DNA of 15,086 nucleotides, taken from positions 2,391 to 17,476 of the forward strand of contig DBRE01000039.1 of the NCBI GenBank assembly GCA_002305535.1, read 5' to 3'. Every line of letters starts with the position of its first letter. Within the stretch, counting starts at the first letter, position 1. Positions 6,954 to 13,239 of this stretch are shown here, in pieces. The notes beneath the pieces were generated by a model that saw only the letters and a program-made list of their open reading frames with translations, made no database searches and was not told the DNA's origin. Position numbers and translations under genes: made by a program. The DNA is from Syntrophomonas sp. UBA1376 (GTDB lineage: Bacteria > Bacillota > Syntrophomonadia > Syntrophomonadales > Syntrophomonadaceae).

Positions 6954-7445
6954 ATGACTAAAGATGAGGAATTGTTCTATACCATGCGTGGCTATGAGCT
7001 GCTTAGCAAAGATACCAATTCATTGACCCCCAGCATGGAAGATTATCTGGAAATGGTCTACCGGCTTTCCCGGCACAAAGGATATACTCGGATCACTGAT
7101 CTGGCAGCTGCTTTGAACGTGCAGCCTCCTTCGGTTACCAATATGATTCAGAAGCTGGCCGAAACTCCATATCTTAATTATGAGCGTTATGGAGTGGTGG
7201 AATTGACTGAGTATGGCCGGGAGTTGGGCCAGTACTTGCTTAAAAGACATGAGATCATAGAGAAATTTTTGCGTATTATCGGAGTTGAAGATGGGATCTT
7301 GCAGGAGACCGAAAAAATTGAGCATAACGTAAGTACCGGTACTATGGAACGGATCATGTACCTGGTGCGCTTTTTTCAGGAAAACCCCGATTGCCTGGAG
7401 GCATTTCATATTTTCAAACAGCAGTCTTTATCAGGCAGTGACTAA
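6954..7445 (+). CDS. mntR: MntR-type manganese-responsive regulator (DtxR family)
   Basis: This 163-residue DNA-binding protein has an N-terminal winged helix (about 25-95) and a dimerisation helix domain. It has no C-terminal SH3-like domain, as in Bacillus MntR. Alignment by eye to B. subtilis MntR places every manganese ligand: D30 and E33 (MEDYLE), H99 (KRHE), and E120, E123 and H124 (ETEKIEH). These match D8, E11, H77, E99, E102 and H103. It therefore should bind Mn2+ and regulate Mn uptake or efflux genes. It carries an N-terminal extension of about 22 residues relative to Bacillus, supported by GGGAGGTG just before the ATG. A later ATG at codon 11 would remove half of that. It follows the two GDT1 genes by 99 bp in the same direction. 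Confidence 0.9.
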   Translation: MTKDEELFYTMRGYELLSKDTNSLTPSMEDYLEMVYRLSRHKGYTRITDLAAALNVQPPSVTNMIQKLAETPYLNYERYGVVELTEYGRELGQYLLKRHEIIEKFLRIIGVEDGILQETEKIEHNVSTGTMERIMYLVRFFQENPDCLEAFHIFKQQSLSGSD

Positions 7446-7584
7446 TAAACACTATGGTTGCCTGCCTCTTGCATTCATCTGTTAAAGAGGTTACAATGGA
7501 CTAGCCAAACTCCCGAAGAGGCAAGATAATCGGGGAAAATCTGGTTTTTTAAGGAGTTTTTCCTGAACTGATATTGCATAAGAT

Positions 7585-7856
7585 TTGCCGTGCTAGATGG
7601 GGAATTAGCGGTGCCCTGTAACCTGCAACCCGCTATAGCAGGATTGAATTCCTGAGCCGAGGGCTTACTTTGTGGGGTCCGGCTCAAGCAAGTGGCGTTG
7701 AAGTTTGGGTCCGGCGCAATGGGACATTCTGAACCGTGTCAGGTCCGGAAGGAAGCAGCACTAAGGAATCCATCCTGTGTGACGCAGGGTAGCCTGAATG
7801 GAGCAAACTACTTGAGTATCGCCCGGAAGGTGATTTCGAGGCCAGGTGCACGGCAT
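7585..7856 (+). ncRNA. ffs: SRP RNA, long Bacillus-type form with Alu domain (scRNA)
   Basis: This is the RNA of the signal recognition particle, which binds Ffh and targets membrane proteins. The universal helix-8 motif CAGGTCCGGAAGGAAGCAGC is at 7740-7759. Upstream lies the Alu-domain sequence GGTGCCCTGTAACC with CCGCTATAGCAGG, as in B. subtilis scRNA. The ends pair exactly, with TGCCGTGC (7586-7593) against GCACGGCA (7848-7855), which sets a length of about 271 nt, equal to the Bacillus RNA. It is followed at once by a strong terminator and then dnaX, the conserved Bacillus order. No clear promoter was found in the 140 bp before it. Confidence 0.96.
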
Positions 7857-7864
7857 AAATTTTT

Positions 7865-7894
7865 AAAGGCTTTCCTTTGCAGAAAGCCTTTTTT
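7865..7894 (+). terminator. Intrinsic terminator of the SRP RNA
   Basis: AAAGGCTTTC (7865-7874) and GAAAGCCTTT (7882-7891) form a perfect 10-bp stem around CTTTGCA, with a T-run to 7894. It lies 9 bp past the mature 3' end. Confidence 0.95.
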
Positions 7895-7941
7895 ATTTTT
7901 CTGATAGTTCGACCAACTTCTCGTAGCCATCCTTTTTCCTG

Positions 7942-7947
7942 TATAAT
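7942..7947 (+). promoter_or_regulatory. Candidate -10 box of the dnaX operon
   Basis: A consensus TATAAT lies 45 bp before the dnaX ATG and after the SRP terminator. A good -35 hexamer is missing at 16-18 bp spacing, so the call rests on the -10 and its location. Confidence 0.4.
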
Positions 7948-7992
7948 GGGAATAACATTAACATGGCCCGTCCTTAAAAAAGGAGGATAACT

Positions 7993-9492
7993 ATGGCTTA
8001 CCTGGCATTATATCGTGCCTGGAGACCACAACGCTTTGATGAGGTTGTGGGACAGGAACAAACGGTGATAGCTTTGCAAAACGCAGTGCGGGAAAACCGC
8101 TTAGCCCATGCTTATCTATTCTCTGGCCCTCGCGGCACTGGCAAAACCAGCATAGCTAAAATTGTTGCTAAAGCGGCCAACTGTGAGCAACTGCAAGATG
8201 GTGAGCCCTGTAATAATTGTTCTTGCTGCCAGGACATAAACAACGGCAACTTTATGGACGTGATCGAAATCGATGCTGCCTCTAATCGAGGCATAGACGA
8301 GATCCGCGATTTAAAGGAAAAAGTGCGGGTATTGCCGGCTCAGGGCAAGAGGAAAGTGTATATCATTGATGAAGTGCATATGCTTACCATGGAAGCCTTT
8401 AATGCCTTATTGAAAACTCTCGAAGAACCACCTAACTCAGTGATGTTTATCCTGGCCACCACCGAACCGCAAAAAATTCCCGCCACTATACGTTCCCGTT
8501 GCCAGAACTATTACTTTCGGCGTTTGACCATGGAAGAGATACAGGGAAGACTGGTTCAGGTAGCTCAGGTCAACAATATGGAGGTGGAGGCGGCTGCTCT
8601 GGACATCATTGCCCGTCGAGCCAATGGTGGGATGCGTGATGCTTTAAGCACCCTGGATCAGGTCAATTCTTACCGGGGAGAATATATTACTAAAACAGAT
8701 GTTTTAGATGTACTCGGCCTGGTAGATGATGTGTTTCTGGCGCAGTTGATCGATGCGGCCTGGAAGGGTGATACTGGCCAGGTGTTACGTATGCTGGCCG
8801 CTGCTTTGCAACAGGGCAAAGAGGCTCAGCAGATTGCCCGGGAGACTACTTTGTATCTGCGCGACTTGCTGCTTTACCATACTACTGGGCAAGACACTGA
8901 TTTGGCCGTAGCTACCGAGGCATCGCTCACGGCTTTGCAACAGCAGAAAAAGGCTGGAACCAACAGAATTCTTCAAGCCCTACGCATATTAGCCGATACC
9001 GCTGACAAACTTAGATTCAGCGAAGGACAGCGCTTCATTCTGGAAATGGCCTTCTTAGAGATCACTGCTCTGTTCGCCCAGGAGGAACCCGTTGCCCCCA
9101 GCACCAGCAAAAAGCCTACCGCGGCTAAAGCGGCTCCGCCTGCACCAGCTGATACCAGCGAAACTACCGAAGCCCGGGACACTATGTGGAACAGAATCCT
9201 AGCTGGTGTAAAGGAACGCAAGATTCCTACCCATGCGCTTTTATCTCCGGGAAGGCTTCTAGGGATGAAAGAAGAAACTGTTTATATCGGTTATCGTAAA
9301 GGGTATAAATTCCACAAAGAGAAGATGGAAGAGAAGGAGAATCGGGGTATCCTCATGGAGGTACTTCAGGAAATCGCTGGCCGCATTGTAGAAGTGCAGT
9401 TTGTTTTCTTGGATGATGATCAATATAATGATATTGTTGTGAAAAAAGCCATAGAATTGTTTGGTGAAGACATCGTAGAAATCAAAGACTGA
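7993..9492 (+). CDS. dnaX: DNA polymerase III subunit gamma/tau
   Basis: This is the clamp-loader ATPase that loads the beta clamp on DNA and couples polymerases at the fork. The N-terminal AAA+ domain shows the opening LYRAWRPQRFDEVVGQE, Walker A GPRGTGKT at 45-52, zinc-binding cysteines C64, C73, C76 and C79, and Walker B DEVHM at 126-130. TTEP is at 156-159 and the SRC motif with the arginine finger at 168-170. Residues about 180-370 form the lid and collar domains. A low-complexity Ala/Pro/Lys/Thr linker (about 370-395) leads to a C-terminal domain expected to contact the polymerase. At 499 residues it is slightly shorter than B. subtilis DnaX (563). AAAGGAGG precedes the ATG. It is followed 40 bp later by ybaB, as in most Firmicutes. 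Confidence 0.97.
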   Translation: MAYLALYRAWRPQRFDEVVGQEQTVIALQNAVRENRLAHAYLFSGPRGTGKTSIAKIVAKAANCEQLQDGEPCNNCSCCQDINNGNFMDVIEIDAASNRGIDEIRDLKEKVRVLPAQGKRKVYIIDEVHMLTMEAFNALLKTLEEPPNSVMFILATTEPQKIPATIRSRCQNYYFRRLTMEEIQGRLVQVAQVNNMEVEAAALDIIARRANGGMRDALSTLDQVNSYRGEYITKTDVLDVLGLVDDVFLAQLIDAAWKGDTGQVLRMLAAALQQGKEAQQIARETTLYLRDLLLYHTTGQDTDLAVATEASLTALQQQKKAGTNRILQALRILADTADKLRFSEGQRFILEMAFLEITALFAQEEPVAPSTSKKPTAAKAAPPAPADTSETTEARDTMWNRILAGVKERKIPTHALLSPGRLLGMKEETVYIGYRKGYKFHKEKMEEKENRGILMEVLQEIAGRIVEVQFVFLDDDQYNDIVVKKAIELFGEDIVEIKD

Positions 9493-9532
9493 TTATAAAA
9501 GATACCCATCAAGAATACAAGGAGGGTCATTT

Positions 9533-9862
9533 ATGAAGTTCAACCCAGGCATGGGCGGCAACATGAACAAAATGCTCAAAGAGGCCAAAAAGGTTCAGGA
9601 AAGAATTGTGCAAATGCAGGCCGAACTGGAGCAAAGAGAGATCGAAGCTAGCGCTGGCGGAGGTGCGGTGACTGTAAAGGTCAATGGCAAGCAGGAATTG
9701 ATCTCTATCAAGATTAGCCCCGAAGCCGTTGATCCTGATGATGTAGAGATGCTGGAAGATCTGGTGGTGGCAGCCGTTAACGAAGGTATTCGCCAATCCC
9801 AGGATATGGTTTCTACCGAGATGTCCAAAATCACCGGCGGCCTCAACATCCCCGGCTTGTAG
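9533..9862 (+). CDS. ybaB: YbaB/EbfC-family nucleoid-associated protein
   Basis: This 109-residue DNA-binding protein belongs to the YbaB/EbfC family (B. subtilis YaaK). These proteins form dimers with a tweezer-like shape and bind DNA with little sequence preference. A Met/Asn/Gly-rich start is followed by a coiled-coil helix rich in Lys, Glu and Gln (about 12-38). Then comes the hallmark GGGAVTVKVNGKQELISIKI (43-62), with SPEAVDPDDVEMLEDLV after it. AAGGAGG precedes the ATG. The gene sits between dnaX and recR, its conserved position, and is probably co-transcribed with both. Assignment is firm, although the cellular role of the family remains loosely defined. Confidence 0.95.
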   Translation: MKFNPGMGGNMNKMLKEAKKVQERIVQMQAELEQREIEASAGGGAVTVKVNGKQELISIKISPEAVDPDDVEMLEDLVVAAVNEGIRQSQDMVSTEMSKITGGLNIPGL

Positions 9863-9892
9863 ATCAAATGACTAGCCAAGGAGGAAAATAAG

Positions 9893-10486
9893 TTGCGTTT
9901 AGCCCGGCCCCTGGAAAATTTAATCAATCAACTGCTGAAACTTCCCACCATCGGGCCTAAAACAGCCCAGCGGCTAGCGCTCTATATCTTGAAGTTGCCG
10001 GAAAGCGAGGCCAGGCAAATTGCCCAGGCTATTATCGATGCCCGGGAAAAGGTAGCCCCGTGCTCTTCTTGCGGATGTTTGACCGACGTTGATCCCTGTG
10101 CTATTTGTGAGGATGAGGAGCGCGAAGGTCACATCCTGTGTGTGGCAGAAGAAACCAGTGATGTCATCGCTATTGAACGAACCGGATTCCGGGGGCGCTA
10201 TTATGTACTCAATAAGAACTTTCACTTGATGGACGGTTTCAATTTGGATGACCTTCATCTGCAGCCTTTGCTGGATCAACTGTCTTCCGGCAAAATTCAG
10301 GAAATGGTTCTGGCCCTAAATCCTGACATAGATGGGGAGGTTCTTTCCCGCTATCTGGCTGATTTAGCTAAACCTCATCAGGTAAGAGTCACCCGCCTAG
10401 CTCATGGGTTACCCGTGGGCGGGGACATTGAATTTGCCGATGAAATAACCTTGCGCCGGGCCCTGGAGGGCCGCAATGATGTTTAA
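9893..10486 (+). CDS. recR: Recombination mediator RecR
   Basis: RecR works with RecO (and RecF) to load RecA onto SSB-coated single-stranded DNA. The 197-residue chain has the expected parts: a helix-hairpin-helix (LPTIGPKTAQRLALYIL, 17-33), a four-Cys zinc finger (C57, C60, C69, C72), a Toprim domain (VAEETSDVIAIERTG, 84-98) and the C-terminal LAHGLPVGGDIEFADEITL. It starts with TTG, with AAGGAGG at good spacing upstream, and no ATG fits better. Two Toprim segments are atypical. The usual YHVLGG-x-SPLDG is replaced by YYVLNKNFHLMDG (103-115), and the usual NPTVEGEAT reads NPDIDGEV (143-150). It is still very likely RecR by length, order and neighbours. Confidence 0.93.
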   Translation: MRLARPLENLINQLLKLPTIGPKTAQRLALYILKLPESEARQIAQAIIDAREKVAPCSSCGCLTDVDPCAICEDEEREGHILCVAEETSDVIAIERTGFRGRYYVLNKNFHLMDGFNLDDLHLQPLLDQLSSGKIQEMVLALNPDIDGEVLSRYLADLAKPHQVRVTRLAHGLPVGGDIEFADEITLRRALEGRNDV

Positions 10487-10491
10487 CCATA

Positions 10492-10590
10492 GGGGTGCGT
10501 GCACAAAAGGCCTTTTCGCGTAGGACATAACTAGACCCCACACAGCATATTATTTAACAGCCGCTTTTCGAGTTGCGGGGGGATATGCTG
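10492..10590 (+). promoter_or_regulatory. Structured recR-yaaL intergenic RNA; second hairpin covers the yaaL start
   Basis: Two fold units lie back to back. The first is closed by GGGGT (10492-10496) and ACCCC (10535-10539) around a palindrome, AAAAGGCCTTTT (10505-10516). The second is closed by CAGCATAT (10543-10550) and ATATGCTG (10583-10590), a perfect 8-bp stem, with CCGC (10561-10564) and GCGG (10575-10578) inside it. The second stem includes the first base of the yaaL GTG and most of its G-rich ribosome site, so folding would hide the start. No T-run is present. Confidence 0.45.
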
Positions 10591-10880
10591 TGAAAAATCT
10601 CTCTACGTTATGGACAAAACTGCGACAACTGCTGGAACTAAATGACGACCGCACCGTAGAGACCGTAATTGCCGAGGAACAACTTCTGGAAGAAGCCTAT
10701 CAGGAATTGATCGAGGCCCGTGGTCTTTTTACGCAGGCTCAGGAACCTGACATGATCGATTATGCCATCTTTCATCTTAATGCAGCCGAACAGAGGTATG
10801 ATTACCTGATACGCGGCATAAAAACTCGGGGCGGGTACATTCGTCCGGTTGAGAAGGGGGAATTAGATGGAAATAATTAA
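10590..10880 (+). CDS. yaaL: DUF2508 family protein (YaaL-like)
   Basis: This small soluble protein of 96 residues is mostly helical and rich in Glu, Leu and Gln. It matches the DUF2508/YaaL family by size, by the C-terminal pattern and by its fixed place between recR and bofA in spore-forming Firmicutes. The function of the family is unknown. Visible segments are an acidic helix (EEQLLEEAYQELIEARG, about 29-45) and a second helix with AEQRYDYLIRGIKTRGG (about 66-82). The start is GTG, with a G-run (GCGGGGGGA) as ribosome site inside a potential hairpin. Its last 14 bases overlap bofA, so the two are translationally coupled. Confidence 0.8.
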   Translation: MKNLSTLWTKLRQLLELNDDRTVETVIAEEQLLEEAYQELIEARGLFTQAQEPDMIDYAIFHLNAAEQRYDYLIRGIKTRGGYIRPVEKGELDGNN

Positions 10881-11133
10881 TGTTATTATGGCGGCCTTAT
10901 TCCTGCTGGTTATTCTATATCTAGTAGCCCAAGTATTTATGAAGCCCATCAAATTGTTATGGAAGCTACTTTTTAACTCCGCAGTGGGACTAATACTTCT
11001 TTTAGTGGTAAACTATATTGCCGGCTATTTTTCTTTTTCATTACCGATCAACGTCATTACCGTTTTGATAGCTGGATTTTTGGGTTTGCCGGGTATAATT
11101 TTGCTTATCTGCTTTCAATTACTTATGATGTGA
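10867..11133 (+). CDS. bofA: Pro-sigma-K processing inhibitor BofA family protein
   Basis: In Bacillus, BofA sits in the outer forespore membrane and holds the SpoIVFB protease inactive, so that sigma-K is activated only after a forespore signal. This 88-residue protein is almost entirely hydrophobic, with about three membrane segments. It has the family's C-terminal signature AGFLGLPGIILLI (about 69-81). The length matches Bacillus BofA (87). Its ATG lies inside the end of yaaL (14-base overlap) behind GAAGGGGG, a good ribosome site. A perfect hairpin with a long T-run follows. Its presence supports an endospore-forming host. BofA-like proteins also occur in Clostridia that lack spoIVFB, so its partner here is not proven. 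Confidence 0.9.
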   Translation: MEIINVIMAALFLLVILYLVAQVFMKPIKLLWKLLFNSAVGLILLLVVNYIAGYFSFSLPINVITVLIAGFLGLPGIILLICFQLLMM

Positions 11134-11146
11134 CATCGGGTTTGAG

Positions 11147-11172
11147 AAAGAGTGAACAACTCTTTTTTTTTT
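11147..11172 (+). terminator. Intrinsic terminator after bofA
   Basis: AAAGAGT (11147-11153) and ACTCTTT (11159-11165) form a perfect 7-bp stem with a 5-nt loop, followed by a T-run to 11172. It ends the dnaX-bofA block. Confidence 0.93.
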
Positions 11173-11348
11173 GCTCAACTGGCCCCGGATAACATAAACA
11201 GAAGGGAAAAACAGCACAATATATCTAAGCACTTTATGGGCCAACCAGCACAATTGTAGCGGCGAAAGTAAAGATACTGCATTTATAAATGAGCCGTATA
11301 ACATAAACAAGTAATTATGAGTATTATTTAGTATACATGAGATAATTA
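11173..11348. repeat. AT-rich spacer with short direct repeats upstream of the kor promoter
   Basis: No gene is seen here. ATAACATAAACA occurs at 11189-11200 and again at 11298-11309 on the same strand, 109 bp apart. CAGCACAAT occurs at 11212-11220 and 11246-11254, 34 bp apart. They lie before the kor promoter and could be binding sites for a regulator, or remnants of duplicated sequence. Confidence 0.35.
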
Positions 11349-11377
11349 TTGACGCACAATTAAAAAATCTTTATACT
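11349..11377 (+). promoter_or_regulatory. Sigma-A-type promoter of the P-loop ATPase-kor operon
   Basis: TTGACG (11349-11354) and TATACT (11372-11377) are separated by exactly 17 bp. Transcription would start near 11384, leaving a leader of about 38 nt. That leader contains ACCAA-GGT-TTGGT (11389-11401) and CCTC-CTGG-GAGG (11412-11422 region), two small hairpins, the second overlapping the ribosome site. Confidence 0.8.
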
Positions 11378-11421
11378 GATAAAAATCAACCAAGGTTTGG
11401 TGGAACCGACCCTCCTGGGAG

Positions 11422-12096
11422 GTGTTAAGATTATCGTCCCAAAGAGTGATTGAAGCATACGTAGGAGAATATGCCAGCGGTAAAAGCGAAATGGCAATCA
11501 ACCGGGCTCTAGAGCTGAAATCTGAGGGACGCCAGGTCACTCTGGTGGATCTCGATACGGTAGAGCCTTTTTATACTTTACGGCCCATAAAAGAGCGCTT
11601 GGAACAAGAAGGATTAGATGTAATCGGGCTTTCCTCCTCGGATTCCTTTGGATTAGGAGAAACCGGCGCTATGTTAGTTCCAGCCGCCCGCTGGGCTTTA
11701 AGGCGCGCAGGAGATATAATTCTTGATATTGGTTATGGTGTTTATGGCGCCAGAACTCTCAATCTGGTGGAAGGCGCCGAAACCTCTGATGAGTTACGGG
11801 TTATCGCTGTGATTAATTATTCCCGGCCCATGACCGGCTCAAAAAGCCGAATCATTGAATATATTAATGAGTTGGGGCGGGTTGATGCCTTGGTGGCCAA
11901 TACCCACTTGGGTGATGAAACCACACCGGAGATCATCGAAAAAGGAACCCGTGTGATCCTGGAATGCGCTGATGAATTAGGGATCCCAGTTGATTATATA
12001 GCAGTAGAGAACAGGTTTGCCAAGGAGTGGAACCCAGATTTATTTAGTGTTCCGGTTAAATGGATTACCCGCTATATGCCTGCGGCAATATGGTAA
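11422..12096 (+). CDS. P-loop ATPase (MinD/CobQ-like) of unknown function, first gene of the kor operon
   Basis: I recognise a nucleotide-binding fold but not a named family. The 224-residue protein has a Walker A-like motif GEYASGKS (15-22). A second strand ends in DLDTVEPFYTLR (43-54), a D-x-D-x3-P-x-F pattern seen in SIMIBI-class (MinD/CobQ) ATPases, and a strand DIILDIG (98-104) resembles their Walker B. It is soluble and has no iron-sulfur motif. The start is unsure. GTG at 11422 gives the full frame but overlaps the GGAGGTG that would serve a downstream start, and GTG at 11446 (codon 9, just before EAYVGEYASGKS) lies 23 bases beyond it. It precedes korA by 36 bp behind a shared promoter, so a role in assembly, cofactor insertion or regulation of the oxidoreductase is a reasonable guess. 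Nothing proves it. Confidence 0.8.
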   Translation: MLRLSSQRVIEAYVGEYASGKSEMAINRALELKSEGRQVTLVDLDTVEPFYTLRPIKERLEQEGLDVIGLSSSDSFGLGETGAMLVPAARWALRRAGDIILDIGYGVYGARTLNLVEGAETSDELRVIAVINYSRPMTGSKSRIIEYINELGRVDALVANTHLGDETTPEIIEKGTRVILECADELGIPVDYIAVENRFAKEWNPDLFSVPVKWITRYMPAAIW

Positions 12097-12132
12097 TTAA
12101 CTAAGGTGTTATAGGAGGTGCAAACCCACATT

Positions 12133-13221
12133 ATGTTAAAAGTCGTGGATGAAACCAAAAAAGCGTTTTTGACGGGCAATGAAACTATCGCCTGGGCTGC
12201 TCTTGCGGCAGGCGCAGACATTATGTTTGGATACCCGATCACCCCACAGAACGAGGTTATGCATTATTGGACACGTTTGGCCCCACGTTATGGGCGGGAG
12301 TTTCTGCAGACGGAAGACGAAATTTCAGCCGGATTTACCGTGTGCGGAGCCGTTCAAGCTGGCAAAAAGGCATTCACTGCTACTGCTGGGCCCGGCAATG
12401 TACTGATGCAAGAACCATTTGGCATGGCCGAAGCCATGCGACTTCCTCTGTTTGCTATCATTCAACAGCGGGGCGGTCCCTCTTCCGGAACCGTAATCTA
12501 CTCCCAACAGGAAGTAGCCCTTACTACCTATGGCGGTAATGGAGAAGGTTATCGTATTGTATATTCATCCGCATCCCATCAGGAAATATATGATTATACG
12601 ATAAAAGGATTCAACATGGCCTGGAAGTATCGCTGGCCCACCTTTTTACTGGGTGATGGCTATCAGGCCAAGATGCGTGAACCATTAGAAATGTATGACC
12701 CGGAAGAAAAAGGCATAAAGATTGAACCCACCTATCCATTAGTGGGTTTGCCAGGAAAAATCGGCGAAGACAGAGAACCCCAGCATCTGTGCAACATATA
12801 CAGCCTGGAAGAAGAACTGTATGACGTGGTAATGAAGCTCTCAGCCGAATATGAAAGCATTGCCCCCGAGATAATCGAGTGGCAGGAACACCATTGTGAA
12901 GATGCTGATATAATCATCCTTACCCATGGTATCGTATCCCGGGCGGCCGATGATGCTGTAAAAGCCCTGCGGGCTCAAGGCATCAAAGCCGGATATTTCC
13001 GTCCCATAACCCTGCGGCCTTATCCAGCCCAACAATTGCGTGACGCTATCGCCAAAAGCGGTGCCAAGACCCTTCTGGTCGCTGAATCTTCCTATGGTCA
13101 GTTCGAGCGTCTGACCAAACAGGAGATTTATGGTGAAACTATTAAAATGGAACACCTTTATATGCCTGGTGTCGGCATTATTGATTACGATATTATAAGT
13201 AAGGTAAAGAGCGTACTATAG
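12133..13221 (+). CDS. korA: 2-oxoacid:ferredoxin oxidoreductase, alpha subunit (KorA-like)
   Basis: This is the alpha subunit of a four-part CoA-acylating enzyme. It oxidises a 2-oxo acid to an acyl-CoA and reduces ferredoxin, or runs in reverse. The pyrimidine-binding domain is visible at the start: FLTGNETIAWAALAAGAD, then FGYPITPQNEV, LQTEDEISAG and TATAGPGNVLMQEPFGMAEA, with QRGGPSSG following. A C-terminal domain contains ADIIILTHGIVSRAADDAVKALR and LRPITLRPYP, which anchor the CoA and partner contacts. I chose ATG at 12133 (362 residues). The GTG at 12118 lies inside the AGGAGGTG ribosome site. After GGPSSG, most KorA proteins have TKTEQSD, whereas this one reads TVIYSQQE. It is therefore a divergent branch, and 2-oxoglutarate is likely but not certain as substrate. 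Confidence 0.9.
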   Translation: MLKVVDETKKAFLTGNETIAWAALAAGADIMFGYPITPQNEVMHYWTRLAPRYGREFLQTEDEISAGFTVCGAVQAGKKAFTATAGPGNVLMQEPFGMAEAMRLPLFAIIQQRGGPSSGTVIYSQQEVALTTYGGNGEGYRIVYSSASHQEIYDYTIKGFNMAWKYRWPTFLLGDGYQAKMREPLEMYDPEEKGIKIEPTYPLVGLPGKIGEDREPQHLCNIYSLEEELYDVVMKLSAEYESIAPEIIEWQEHHCEDADIIILTHGIVSRAADDAVKALRAQGIKAGYFRPITLRPYPAQQLRDAIAKSGAKTLLVAESSYGQFERLTKQEIYGETIKMEHLYMPGVGIIDYDIISKVKSVL

Positions 13222-13239
13222 AAAGGAGGAGACACCTAG

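Noticed and set aside
7692..7904. Open frame of 70 codons
   Set aside because: It lies within the SRP RNA and its terminator.
9109..9128. Programmed -1 frameshift in dnaX giving a short gamma form: AAA AAG at 9109-9114 followed by TAA in the -1 frame at 9126-9128
   Set aside because: The placement before the low-complexity linker is suggestive, but the heptamer is C AAA AAG rather than the canonical A AAA AAG, and no stimulating upstream Shine-Dalgarno or stem was clear.
12118..12132. GTG start for korA five codons upstream
   Set aside because: The GTG is part of the AGGAGGTG ribosome site. The ATG at 12133 is the likely start.
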